Assembly: GCF_001434705.1 (NCBI RefSeq)
Contig: NZ_AZDJ01000030.1
Location: 268,607-332,606 of the forward strand
Length of the DNA: 64,000 nt
Origin: Lacticaseibacillus nasuensis JCM 17158
Lineage (GTDB): Bacteria > Bacillota > Bacilli > Lactobacillales > Lactobacillaceae
Direction of reading: 5' to 3'
A program made the position numbers and the translations under genes. Positions 36,656 to 44,940 of this stretch are shown piece after piece (position 1 is the stretch's first letter; every line of letters begins with the position of its first letter). A model generated the notes under the pieces. It saw only the letters and a program-made list of their open reading frames with translations, was not told the origin of the DNA and made no database searches.

Positions 36656-37021
36656 ATGCGACTAAATCCACGCATGACCATTGTGCTCAAGGTCCTTTAT
36701 TCAATTCTCGGTATCGGCACGGCCTTAATCTTTTTCCTCAACGGTGTCATCAGCGCCTTTGGGTTTGATGCCGTGACCAGTGTAGAATTTGTGACGGGCG
36801 CCAAAGGGCTTTACGTGATCAATACACTGATTGGCCTCTTGCTGCTGGGCGTGGTTAGCCTCGGCATCTTTAACCGCCGCCGGTCGCTTCAAATCTCGTC
36901 CTTGCTACTGGTGCTACTTGTTATCGCCGGTTACGCAATTGACCAGGTTGGCCCGAGCTTTAGCGGTTTGGCCATTGTCACGGTGGTCCTCGCGTTGTGG
37001 ACAAGTTACTCCCGCGCTTAA
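36656..37021 (+). CDS. Small membrane protein inside the palindrome region
   Basis: 121 residues with about four hydrophobic segments (9-32, 52-70, 78-93, 99-118), small loops and no known motif. Short stretches such as FFLNGVISAFGF and VINTLIGLLLLGVVSLGIF suggest a simple four-helix membrane protein. AGGG lies 9 nt before the ATG at 36656; an in-frame ATG at 36674 is an alternative. A GC-rich hairpin (CCGCGGACT and complement) lies just upstream at about 36617-36640. Palindromic repeats flank it on both sides. Function not known. Confidence 0.6.
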   Translation: MRLNPRMTIVLKVLYSILGIGTALIFFLNGVISAFGFDAVTSVEFVTGAKGLYVINTLIGLLLLGVVSLGIFNRRRSLQISSLLLVLLVIAGYAIDQVGPSFSGLAIVTVVLALWTSYSRA

Positions 37022-37178
37022 CCAAAGATTGGCAACAAGTTACGGCGTTGGTTGGGGCCTTCCAATCAACGCCTTTTTTGTCTCCTTGTGGATCCCGCCA
37101 TCGCTACCCATACACCAGTAAGCAATGTTTCCAATCGGCATCACCCGCCCAACGTTGCAGTGCGACCATTTCCCCGGA

Positions 37179-37420
37179 TTTGACGCACGACGCGTCAGAT
37201 TCTGGCAAAAATCGCCTCACCATTCTCCCTAGTTGCTAGGCGTAAGCCATGAATCATCCACAACTCGTGTGCGTGCTTTCCTCCTTATCCTCAATCTGAC
37301 GCACAACGCGTCACATCTCGGTATACTTCCCAACGGATCATCCCCAGGAGGTGTGGATCACCGCCGCAAAATTATCACAATCTAGCAACTAACCCCCGAT
37401 CTGACGCGTCACGCGTCACA
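37179..37420. repeat. Three further palindromes downstream of the small membrane gene
   Basis: Copies at 37179-37200, 37295-37315 and 37400-37420 (intervals 116 and 105 bp). Same core with changes (TGACGCACGACGCGTCA and similar), so these are decayed units of the 115-bp array. The intervening DNA has weaker traces of the unit (CCTTATCCTCAAT, CATCCCCAGG). The rest of the gap 37022-37430 shows no gene. Confidence 0.85.
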
Positions 37421-37434
37421 TCCCCGGTCCACAC

Positions 37435-37462
37435 AAAAAGCGCCGACCTTCGCCGGCGCCAA
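37435..37462 (-). terminator. Terminator of the dut-radA-yacL operon
   Basis: Minus strand GGCGCCG...CGGCGC hairpin followed by five T, 15 bp after the yacL stop. Confidence 0.8.
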
Positions 37463-37477
37463 TCTCGATCCAAAAAA

Positions 37478-38662
37478 TTATTTACGTTTTCCTCGCGGCT
37501 TGTTGCCAGAAGCATTGCCCTTTGGCGCGGCCGATTCCTTGCCGGTCGGCTCAGGCTTCTCGCGCAGCGACCGCGTTTGGTGCGCCGGCTTGGCAAAGAT
37601 CATCCGGCCCGCCGCTGTTTGCAAGGCACTTGTCACCACGACCTGCAGCGGCTGGTTCATGTAAAACTGGCCTTCTTCGACGACGACCATGGTCCCGTCT
37701 TCCAAGTATGCGACGCCTTGCTGCCGCTCGGTGCCGGCCTTGATCACGGTGACGGTCATGCCTTCGCCAGGCAAGACCTCCGGCTTTAGCGCGTTGGCCA
37801 GCTCGTTAATGTTTAGCACCGGCACGTTTTGAAACTGGGCGACCTTGTTGAGGTTATAGTCATTGGTCATGACGGTAGCGTCGAGCAGCTTGGCCAACTT
37901 CAAGAGCTTGCTGTCGACTTCGGTCATGTCCTCGAAGTCCCCGTCGTACATTTCGACTTGGATCTCCGGGTCTTCCTTCATGGCGTTCAAAATATCCAGC
38001 CCGCGCCGGCCGCGCCCGCGCTTCAAGGCGTCGGCCGAATCGGAAATCAGCTGCAGCTCGTGCACGACAAACGTCGGCACCATCAGCGTCCCTTCGATGA
38101 AGCCCGTTTTGGCGATGGCCTGCACCCGCCCGTCGATGATGACGGAGGTGTCGAGCAGCTTGTACTTGCGGAAATTATCATCAGCGCGCCGCTCCAACAT
38201 GTCCCCGGCCACCGGGACCTCCTTGCTTTTGGTGCGGGCCCCCAGCAGCTTGCGCCACTCGTCGCGCCGCGTGGTGCCGACGCGAAAGCCAAGGTAGCCA
38301 AACAAAATCATGAGAATAATCGGTAGCAACGGACTCCACGGCCGCGGAAAATTATACAGTGGAATCGAAATAATGGCAGCTAACAATAAGCCAATGATGG
38401 TCGCGAGACTACCGAACAGCAAATAACTCGGCGATTGATTGGTTAAAAAAGTTTCCGCTTGTTTTAACCGGGCCATGATCCAGCCGGCAGCCAGCTCCGC
38501 CAACGCCAGGAAAATCACGACGCCAATCAGGCCATCGACCAGCGGATTGTTCAGCCAGGCGATGCCGCTCATGTTCAACAAATCCCACAGCGCAGGCATG
38601 GCGCCGAGCCCGAACCCGATGCCGATAAAAGCGAAAATCAATAAAATCACTCGTTTTTGCAT
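37478..38662 (-). CDS. PIN/TRAM-domain membrane protein YacL
   Basis: 394 residues: four transmembrane segments (about 5-22, 42-62, 80-100, 108-125), a PIN nuclease-like domain (about 165-290: YKLLDTSVIIDGRVQAIAKTG, VVHELQLISDS, DATVMTNDYNLNKVAQ) with its conserved acidic residues, a TRAM domain (about 300-365) and a basic disordered tail. Likely a membrane-bound RNase; the target is unknown. It follows radA by 14 bp, a conserved arrangement. AAAGGAGGG precedes the ATG. Confidence 0.9.
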   Translation of the reverse strand: MQKRVILLIFAFIGIGFGLGAMPALWDLLNMSGIAWLNNPLVDGLIGVVIFLALAELAAGWIMARLKQAETFLTNQSPSYLLFGSLATIIGLLLAAIISIPLYNFPRPWSPLLPIILMILFGYLGFRVGTTRRDEWRKLLGARTKSKEVPVAGDMLERRADDNFRKYKLLDTSVIIDGRVQAIAKTGFIEGTLMVPTFVVHELQLISDSADALKRGRGRRGLDILNAMKEDPEIQVEMYDGDFEDMTEVDSKLLKLAKLLDATVMTNDYNLNKVAQFQNVPVLNINELANALKPEVLPGEGMTVTVIKAGTERQQGVAYLEDGTMVVVEEGQFYMNQPLQVVVTSALQTAAGRMIFAKPAHQTRSLREKPEPTGKESAAPKGNASGNKPRGKRK

Positions 38663-38676
38663 AGTGTCCCTCCTTT

Positions 38677-40059
38677 CTAATTAAAGACGCGCGTCAAGGC
38701 CTCAGCGATGCTGCTGACCCCAACCACCTCAATCTTAGCATGACTGGTCCAGCCCTGCAGGTTATTCTTCGGCACGTAAATCCGCTTAAAGCCCAGCTTG
38801 GCGGCTTCCTTGATGCGGTCCTCGATACGATTGACGCGCCGCACCTCGCCGGTCAACCCGATTTCACCGACAAAACAATCCGTCGGGGGAATCTCGGTGT
38901 CGCGATACGAGCTGGCGATGGCCATCGCAATGGCCAAATCGATGGCCGGCTCGTCTAGCCGCACGCCGCCGGTGGCCTTGAGGTACGCGTCTTGATTTTG
39001 CAGCATTAAGTTGGCGCGTTTTTCCAGCACCGCGATTAGCAAGCTGACGCGGTTGTGGTCGATGCCGCTACTGGTGCGCTTGGCGTTGCCGTATTGCGTC
39101 GGCGTCATCAGCGCCTGAATCTCCACGAGAATCGGTCGCGTGCCTTCCATCGACACGACCACCGCGCTACCGCTGGCGCCGGCCAACCGCTCATCGAGGA
39201 ACAACTCGCTAGGATTGGCGACTTCCTCGAGCCCGGTTTGGTGCATTTCAAAAATGCCGATTTCGTTGGTCGGCCCGAAGCGATTTTTCACCGAGCGCAG
39301 AATCCGGAAGGTGTGGTGCATGTCGCCTTCAAAGTACAACACCGTGTCCACCATGTGCTCGAGAATCTTCGGCCCGGCGATGGCACCTTCCTTCGTGACA
39401 TGCCCGACGATAAAAATCGTAATGGTATTCGTCTTAGCGATTCGCATCAGCTCGGCGGTGACCTCGCGAATCTGACCGACGCTGCCGACCGCAGAGTTCA
39501 TGTCCGGCACGTTCATCGTCTGCACGGAATCGATGACCACATAATCCGGGTGCATGTCGTCGATGGCCTGCTGGATGCTGGGCATGTCGGTTTCCGGGTA
39601 CAAATACATCCCCGAATCGCCGACGCCGAGGCGATCGGCGCGCATCTTGATTTGGCTGGCACTTTCTTCACCGGACACGTACAGCACCTTGCCGTGATCG
39701 GCCAGCTGCCCGGAAACCTGCAGCAACAGCGTCGACTTGCCGATGCCCGGGTCGCCGCCGATTAAAATCAACGAACCCGGCACGACGCCGCCGCCGAGCA
39801 CCCGGTTGAGTTCATCGAGGCTGGTTTTCACGCGCGTTTCTTTTTGCACACTGACGGTGTTCATATGTTGCGGCCGGACGCGATCGCCGGTGCTCGTGGT
39901 GGTTGGCGCAGCAGTTTGGCGATGCGCCACGGCGACCGTGGCGGTTTCGACTTCTTCGACCAGCGTGTTCCAGCCGCCGCAATTCGGGCAGCGACCGAGG
40001 TAAGTCGCCGAGACATAGCCGCAGTTCTGGCACACGTAGCGCGTTTTGGCTTTTGGCAT
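38677..40059 (-). CDS. radA: DNA repair protein RadA (Sms)
   Basis: 460 residues: four-cysteine zinc finger CQNCGY/CPNCGGW (about 9-30), RecA-like ATPase with Walker [11 protein letters not shown] (about 100-109), the RadA-specific [10 protein letters not shown] motif, and a C-terminal Lon-protease-like domain (about 330-455). It is a branch-migration helicase in recombination and transformation. AAAGGAAAC precedes the ATG. The 136-bp gap to dut upstream holds structured repeat E4. Confidence 0.95.
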   Translation of the reverse strand: MPKAKTRYVCQNCGYVSATYLGRCPNCGGWNTLVEEVETATVAVAHRQTAAPTTTSTGDRVRPQHMNTVSVQKETRVKTSLDELNRVLGGGVVPGSLILIGGDPGIGKSTLLLQVSGQLADHGKVLYVSGEESASQIKMRADRLGVGDSGMYLYPETDMPSIQQAIDDMHPDYVVIDSVQTMNVPDMNSAVGSVGQIREVTAELMRIAKTNTITIFIVGHVTKEGAIAGPKILEHMVDTVLYFEGDMHHTFRILRSVKNRFGPTNEIGIFEMHQTGLEEVANPSELFLDERLAGASGSAVVVSMEGTRPILVEIQALMTPTQYGNAKRTSSGIDHNRVSLLIAVLEKRANLMLQNQDAYLKATGGVRLDEPAIDLAIAMAIASSYRDTEIPPTDCFVGEIGLTGEVRRVNRIEDRIKEAAKLGFKRIYVPKNNLQGWTSHAKIEVVGVSSIAEALTRVFN

Positions 40060-40087
40060 GATGTTTCCTTTCTATATATATGTGTGT

Positions 40088-40193
40088 GGGCGGTGGCGCA
40101 ACGGGCTAGGCGGAGCGACTCCGGCCACCCCAGCCCCAAAGCCCGGGGCTGACGCGGCCTGAGCGCGCTCCGCGACGCCCGTTAACCGCGCCC
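40088..40193. repeat. Structured hairpin element E4 (dut-radA gap)
   Basis: A 106-nt hairpin, best read on the minus strand. Stems: AACGGGC/GCCCGTT, GGAGCG/CGCTCC, GGCC/GGCC and AGCCCC/GGGGCT, inside a GC-rich outer arm. The right arm CGCTCCGCCTAGCCCGTTGC closely matches E3 (CGCTGAGCCTAGCCGGTTGC), so they are one family despite stem changes. It fills the gap between two co-transcribed genes. Confidence 0.82.
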
Positions 40194-40195
40194 CC

Positions 40196-40735
40196 TTACG
40201 CTCGACCTGTCGAGCCAAACCCCGCTTGGCGTTCACCGCTGGCGTGGTCGCCGTCTGCCAGTAAATACGGCATGAAGATGCCTTGGCCGATGCGCTCGCC
40301 TTTTTGGATCACGACGTCCTTGGGGCCCCAGTTGACCATTTGAATGAAGATTTCGCCTTCGTTGCTCGGATTGTCATAGTAATCCGCATCGATAACGCCA
40401 ATCCCGTTCGGCACGACCAGCCCGCGCTTCAGCGGATTGCTGGAGCGATTGGCCAGAATCAAGACCTCGTTGTCTTGCATGTACGCCTTCACGCCGGTGG
40501 GCACCAACAGCGGCTTCAGCGTCTTGTTGGCGCGCGTGAAGTCCTCTTGGGTCAGCGGGTGCTCGTTTTTAATCAGGCGAAACAGGCGAATGAAGTCGTA
40601 GCGCCAGATGCTTTTGAGCACGAAGTCTTCGCGGGCAAAAAAGTCGTAGCCGGCCGCGTTCTTGGTTTGCCGCTCGGGTAAGGTGATGCCGTCATTCATA
40701 TAGGTAGAAACAATTTCAAAGCCGCGGGTTTTCAT
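40196..40735 (-). CDS. dut: dUTP diphosphatase
   Basis: 179 residues. It hydrolyses dUTP to dUMP, keeping uracil out of DNA. Trimeric dUTPase motifs in order: AGYDFFA (motif 1), NRSSNPLKRGL (2), GVIDADYYDN (3, with the catalytic Asp), GERIGQGIF (4) and RQAGFGSTG (5, the flexible C-terminal arm). A 30-residue insert between motifs 1 and 2 (IWRYDFIRLFRLIKNEHPLT) is typical of the lactobacillus form. Start at 40735 behind TTGGAGG. First gene of the dut-radA-yacL operon. Confidence 0.93.
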   Translation of the reverse strand: MKTRGFEIVSTYMNDGITLPERQTKNAAGYDFFAREDFVLKSIWRYDFIRLFRLIKNEHPLTQEDFTRANKTLKPLLVPTGVKAYMQDNEVLILANRSSNPLKRGLVVPNGIGVIDADYYDNPSNEGEIFIQMVNWGPKDVVIQKGERIGQGIFMPYLLADGDHASGERQAGFGSTGRA

Positions 40736-40807
40736 GGTGTCCTCCAATAATTTGCTAAGCTCCATCTTACCACGCGGCCGCCCCCGAAAACATGAGTCGC
40801 GCGATTC

Positions 40808-40835
40808 TTGACAAATCCTTGCGTTTGTTTATCTT
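40808..40835 (+). promoter_or_regulatory. Promoter of the small GNAT gene
   Basis: TTGACA (40808-40813), 16-nt spacer, TATCTT (40830-40835), about 50 bp before the start. Confidence 0.55.
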
Positions 40836-40888
40836 GCCTGGTTTGGCGAAACCTGTTACATTTTGGGTAAGCTAAAGGAGGTCCCGCC

Positions 40889-41179
40889 ATGGAATTCCAA
40901 CATGCACCCGGTCGCTACTTTCTCGAGGATGACGCCGGCACGTTGATTGCCGAGGTCACCTACCAACCCATCGACGACGGCCAAAACGTCGTCATCGATC
41001 ACACCTTCGTCGACCCGTCGCTGCGCGGCCAAGGCGTCGCCGGTCAACTCGTGGCCGCCGTCGTCAACGAGGCACGCGCCACGGGGAAGAAAATCGAGCC
41101 GCTGTGCACCTTCGCCCGCCACGAATTCGACACCAAGCCCGAATACGCCGGCGTCTTGCGCCCGGTGCCAGAAGATTAA
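40889..41179 (+). CDS. Small GNAT-type N-acetyltransferase (YjdJ-like)
   Basis: 96 residues, the minimal GNAT fold. VVIDHTFVDPSLRGQGVAGQLVAAVVNEARATGKKI contains the acetyl-CoA pyrophosphate loop R-G-Q-G-V-A (about 50-55), and CTFARHEFDTKPEY is the usual C-terminal block. The substrate is unknown for this subfamily. AAAGGAGG precedes the ATG. Single-gene unit with promoter and terminator. Confidence 0.88.
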   Translation: MEFQHAPGRYFLEDDAGTLIAEVTYQPIDDGQNVVIDHTFVDPSLRGQGVAGQLVAAVVNEARATGKKIEPLCTFARHEFDTKPEYAGVLRPVPED

Positions 41180-41183
41180 CGCC

Positions 41184-41216
41184 AAAATGGCGCGCCCACT
41201 TGGCGCGCCATTTTTA
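41184..41216. terminator. Bidirectional terminator between the GNAT gene and the xre gene
   Basis: 13-bp arms AAAATGGCGCGCC/GGCGCGCCATTTT, T-rich on both strands, so it can end transcription from either side. Confidence 0.85.
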
Positions 41217-42110
41217 TTGCAGATGCAAGACTTGTTGCCACCGGCGCCTCATCCCCGCGGTGAGCCGCTTGGCCGCCGCCTCGGGTAACAGCATCGTCAG
41301 CGCCTGCATCACCTGATTCAGCTGACGCTCACCGCCGGCCACATCGCCAGCCAGCGTGGCCAGCATCGCCGTCGCCTCGCGCTGGGCCACCTGAAAATGC
41401 AGATTCTCCGCCGCCACGGGTCGCGCTTGAATCATCGTGCACGCCTCTTGCACCGCCGCCACGTCGCCACTGGCCAGCGCGCTGTCGAATAGCCCGCGGT
41501 AGATGGCATCTTGCACCGGCGCCGCCAAGCTCCCGGCCGCCAGCCAGCGAAAATGATTTTGCCCAAGCGCAGCCGCGGGATACAGGCCGCGCAATTCGGC
41601 GTAAGGCTGATAGCGAATCAGGCGCGCCACGATGCGGTAGTCAAAAGGCGTCAGCTGATCGTATTGCAGGTACGCCTTGAATAACCGGCGCGCCACCGCC
41701 GTCGCCTGCCGCAGATTTCCGGCGAGTTCGGCGCGGGCCAAGGCCAACGCCGCCAGTTCGTGGTGCACCCAAGGCATCACGGCGCGGCCGGTAAAGGCCC
41801 GCAGCGCATTTTCCAGCGCGGCCAACGCGGCGTCGTTGCCGGCGGCCTGCGCGGCGACCAGTTTGTCGTCGACATATTCCGGCGCGGCGGTCGGCGGTGC
41901 CGTCAACGCCACGGCCGTCGCCGCAGACGCCGTGAGGTAATCGAGATACGCGACGAATTGGCTGAGCTTCATGTCGACTTGGCCAAGCTCGATGCGCTGC
42001 AAGGTTTTTTCCGACCAGCCCAGGCTGTTGGCCAACTGCTGGCGCGACAGGTGCTTGTCGGTGCGTAACTGTTCAAAATAATGCCCCACCGCTTTGAAAT
42101 CGACTGCCAT
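41214..42110 (-). CDS. XRE-family regulator, Rgg-like layout
   Basis: 298 residues from the ATG at 42110 (GGGGGAGGG upstream). The helix-turn-helix spans about residues 5-58 (FEQLRTDKHLSRQQLANSLGWSEKTLQRIELGQ). The rest is alpha-helical and Ala-rich, without enzyme motifs. It lies 123 bp downstream of a second regulator of the same general type and orientation. No adjacent target is obvious. Ligand unknown. Confidence 0.82.
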   Translation of the reverse strand: MAVDFKAVGHYFEQLRTDKHLSRQQLANSLGWSEKTLQRIELGQVDMKLSQFVAYLDYLTASAATAVALTAPPTAAPEYVDDKLVAAQAAGNDAALAALENALRAFTGRAVMPWVHHELAALALARAELAGNLRQATAVARRLFKAYLQYDQLTPFDYRIVARLIRYQPYAELRGLYPAAALGQNHFRWLAAGSLAAPVQDAIYRGLFDSALASGDVAAVQEACTMIQARPVAAENLHFQVAQREATAMLATLAGDVAGGERQLNQVMQALTMLLPEAAAKRLTAGMRRRWQQVLHLQ

Positions 42111-42233
42111 GCGCGTCCCTCCCCCGTACTCTGGGGCCACTGTACCAAGGACCGCGCCAACCGCGACGCGAATGGCGCAAATCTGCGCCACGCAAAAAGG
42201 CGCGGCCACCACCACGCCCAAGGCCCACCAAGA

Positions 42234-43142
42234 TTAGTTGGCCGACACGCCGCACCAAGCATTCAACGCTTTAACCTGTCGCGTTAGCTCCACCACATTG
42301 GCCGGGGAATCCGCCGCCGTGATGACCGCCGTCACCGCGTGCACCGGGGCCAACGCGGCTTTGCTTGGCTGCTGGTGGTACGCGGCATAGGCGTTATACA
42401 CCTGGCGCATCAACGTCGGGAAGAGGTAACGCTCGGACATTGGCATGGCGTTGAACAATTCAAGTAGCTTGGTATACGCCGCCCAGTCTCGCTCGCTGAT
42501 GGCGGTGTTGAACGCCTGCTGCAAGACTTCTTGTTGCGAGGGAATGCTGTTGCTACCCTGGCCCAGCCAGGGATTATTTTTCACCATCAAGAGATAGCGC
42601 ACGATAAGCCGTAGCAGCGTCGGCAAGTCGAGAATCTGCATGATGTTGGACAGTAACGCGACATCGTTGGCGTACCACGTGTCCATCGCGTCGAGGTAGG
42701 CGATCAACTCGCTGCGCGGGGCGTTGGCCGCGCCAATCACCTGCCCGTTTTGAAGAAATGTCGCCAACGCGCTGGCCATCAACGCGCTCAGGTGCTCATT
42801 TGGGTATTGGAACCGCGCGTACAACTCGTCACAGATTCTTGCGGCCTCGCGCAGCTGGGCGGGATCCTGCTGCGTCCACCCGGCGTTGAGCAACCCGTTG
42901 ACCTGATTGGTGAGCTTGCCGACGTCGCGGCCGTTGAGTTGGTTATAAATCATCATCCACTCCGGCAACGACACGTTCAAGCGCTTGGTCAGCTCGTATA
43001 AGTTCGCCGCGGAGGTGTCGATGGCCCCTTCCTCGAATCGCGCGTAATTCGAGCGCGACATCAGCCCCGTATACATCGACTTCGCCGAGTAACCGCGCTT
43101 TTGCCGCACCGCCTTGATTGATGGTCCAATATCGAGCTTCAT
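42234..43142 (-). CDS. Rgg-like XRE-family regulator
   Basis: 302 residues. The N-terminal helix-turn-helix (about 6-60: IKAVRQKRGYSAKSMYTGLMSRSNYARFEEG) is followed by a helical domain in the size range of Rgg/PlcR-type peptide sensors (FNTAISERDWAAYTKLLELFNAMP). CTAGGAGG precedes the ATG. Divergent from pepC (164 bp between starts) and upstream of another XRE regulator. Regulation of pepC is possible but untested. Confidence 0.82.
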   Translation of the reverse strand: MKLDIGPSIKAVRQKRGYSAKSMYTGLMSRSNYARFEEGAIDTSAANLYELTKRLNVSLPEWMMIYNQLNGRDVGKLTNQVNGLLNAGWTQQDPAQLREAARICDELYARFQYPNEHLSALMASALATFLQNGQVIGAANAPRSELIAYLDAMDTWYANDVALLSNIMQILDLPTLLRLIVRYLLMVKNNPWLGQGSNSIPSQQEVLQQAFNTAISERDWAAYTKLLELFNAMPMSERYLFPTLMRQVYNAYAAYHQQPSKAALAPVHAVTAVITAADSPANVVELTRQVKALNAWCGVSAN

Positions 43143-43249
43143 CTATATTCCTCCTAGTGTCTACACGCCCATTCTAACCCACGGGCGAGGCAGCACAAGT
43201 CAATCTGGGGAATTTTGCGCAACCCGTGCCCAGCCACGGGTGAATGTGC

Positions 43250-43255
43250 TAAAAT
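43250..43255 (+). promoter_or_regulatory. -10 region of pepC
   Basis: TAAAAT preceded by TGC gives an extended -10; no strong -35. About 50 bp before the start codon. Confidence 0.45.
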
Positions 43256-43306
43256 GGGGAAGTCTGTTAAATATATCATCATTTTCTAATCAAAGGAGTG
43301 TGGCAA

Positions 43307-44647
43307 ATGGCAAAAGCAATTAGTGCCGAAGACCTAGCAACGTTTCAAAAGGACCTCGCCGAGACCCCAGCATCGAGCGTCATTCAAAAGGCGGTCATGA
43401 ACAATGGCGTGTTGGCCGCCAGTGAAAACACCGACAGCAAAATCGCGATGGACCAAACCTTCTCGATCGACCTGTCCACCGGTGCCGTCGCTAACCAGAA
43501 ACAAAGCGGCCGCTGCTGGATGTTCGCGGCGTTGAACACGATGCGTCACCAGATCCAGGCCCAGTTTAAGTTGAAGGACTTCGAGTTGTCGCAGAACTAC
43601 ACGTTTTTCTGGGACAAGTTCGAAAAGTCCAACTACTTCTATGAAAATGTCATCGCCACTGCCGACGCCGACATCGACTCCCGCAAGGTGGCTTGGCTCA
43701 TGGCCAACCCTCAAGGCGACGGCGGCCAATGGGACATGTTGACGGCCTTGATCGACAAGTACGGCATCGTGCCGAAGTCCGTCATGCCCGAAACTTACAG
43801 CTCCAGCAAGAGCAGCGAGCTGAATTCCGTCTTGAACCTGAAGCTGCGCAAAGACGCGGTCACCCTGCGCGGCGCCGTGGCCAACGGCGAATCCGCCGAC
43901 GCGATTCAGGCCAAGAAGGAACAGATGCTTAGCGAAATCTACCGGATTTTGAGCTACACGCTGGGCAACCCACCGACGAAGTTTGACTTCGAATACCGCG
44001 ACGATGACAAAGAATATCACATCGACCGCGACTTGACGCCGCAAACCTTCTTTAAGAAGTACATCGGCTGGGACACGGACAGCTTCCAGTCCATCATCAA
44101 CGGCCCGACTGCCGACAAGCCATTCAACCACCTGTACACGGTAGAGATGCTCGGCAACGTCGTTGGTGGTCGCCAGGTCCGCCACTTGAACCTCGACATC
44201 GACACCTTCAAGCAGCTGGCCATCAAGCAGCTGGAAAACGGCGAGACGGTGTGGTTCGGTTCCGATGTTGGCCAGTCCTCTGACCGCCAGCTTGGCATCA
44301 TGGACACCGCCATTTACGACAAGGACGCCTTGTTCAACACCGACTTCACCATGACCAAGGCCGACCGCCTCGATTACGGCGAATCCCTGATGACCCACGC
44401 CATGGTCCTCACCGGCGTCGATATCGTCGACGGCAAGCCAACCAAGTGGAAGGTCGAGAACTCCTGGGGTGACAAGGTCGGCGAAAAAGGTTACTTCGTC
44501 GCCAGTGATTCCTGGTTCGACGAATTCGTTTACCAGGTCGTCATCAACAAGCGTTACCTGCCAAGCGACCTCCAAGCAGTCATCAAGAATGAATATGACA
44601 AGCCAACTGTGTTGAAGCCATGGGATCCAATGGGTGCCTTGGCCTAA
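43307..44647 (+). CDS. pepC: Aminopeptidase C (C1B cysteine peptidase)
   Basis: 446 residues, a bleomycin-hydrolase-type homohexameric aminopeptidase that completes peptide breakdown in the cytoplasm. Catalytic triad: Cys70 in QKQSGRCWMFAALN, His364 in THAMVLTG and Asn385 in WKVENSWG. The start is the ATG at 43307 with AAAGGAG 8 nt upstream (a GTG 9 nt earlier overlaps the site). Codon use (AAG, GAC) suggests good expression. Ends in a strong terminator. Confidence 0.96.
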   Translation: MAKAISAEDLATFQKDLAETPASSVIQKAVMNNGVLAASENTDSKIAMDQTFSIDLSTGAVANQKQSGRCWMFAALNTMRHQIQAQFKLKDFELSQNYTFFWDKFEKSNYFYENVIATADADIDSRKVAWLMANPQGDGGQWDMLTALIDKYGIVPKSVMPETYSSSKSSELNSVLNLKLRKDAVTLRGAVANGESADAIQAKKEQMLSEIYRILSYTLGNPPTKFDFEYRDDDKEYHIDRDLTPQTFFKKYIGWDTDSFQSIINGPTADKPFNHLYTVEMLGNVVGGRQVRHLNLDIDTFKQLAIKQLENGETVWFGSDVGQSSDRQLGIMDTAIYDKDALFNTDFTMTKADRLDYGESLMTHAMVLTGVDIVDGKPTKWKVENSWGDKVGEKGYFVASDSWFDEFVYQVVINKRYLPSDLQAVIKNEYDKPTVLKPWDPMGALA

Positions 44648-44651
44648 CGCC

Positions 44652-44684
44652 AAATCACCGCTCACAATGAGCGGTGATTTTTTT
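44652..44684 (+). terminator. Terminator of pepC
   Basis: 13-bp arms AAATCACCGCTCA and complement around CAA, then T7. Confidence 0.92.
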
Positions 44685-44691
44685 GGCCACG

Positions 44692-44725
44692 AAAAAGCTC
44701 GGTGCCTGGATAGGCACCGAGCTTT
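44692..44725. terminator. Second hairpin, terminator for metQ on the minus strand
   Basis: Arms AAAAAGCTCGGTGCC/GGCACCGAGCTTTT around TGGATA. T-rich on both strands; the likely end point for minus-strand transcripts from metQ. Confidence 0.75.
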
Positions 44726-44940
44726 TCGGCTCATTTGGCTGACTGGTACTGCTTAAAGCCACGCGCAATCAAACCCCTGCGTGATGCGCGATCACGGGAG
44801 GACATTGCAATCAGCTCGCCGACTTGGGCATCGCTTCGCTCAGCAACCAAGGCTGTCACGGCAACGCTAGTATCTTAACCAGTCACTGTTGGACACCGCC
44901 GGGGGCAGCGGTGGCACTGGTCAAGATTACCCGGGCAATA
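44726..44940 (-). other. Metq-downstream gap with a short open frame, no confident gene
   Basis: 215 bp between the hairpin and the metQ stop. On the minus strand a frame stays open from 44874 to the TGA at 44731 (47 codons; possible GTG start at 44859) and ends ...RASRRGLIARGFKQYQSAK. Its composition looks protein-like, but there is no ribosome binding site and I recognise no family. It may be the tail of a lost gene. Confidence 0.25.

Noticed and set aside
35765..37420. CRISPR array
   Set aside because: Repeats are palindromic and about 115 bp apart, and the between-segments are copies of one another rather than unique spacers; no cas genes are present.
35765..37420. Chromosomal origin of replication
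   Set aside because: DnaA-box-like motifs all carry the same mismatch, there is no AT-rich unwinding region, and no dnaA, dnaN or parAB is in the window.
43334..44734. Long antisense frame over pepC
   Set aside because: Shadow of the pepC reading frame; pepC has the catalytic triad, ribosome binding site and terminator.
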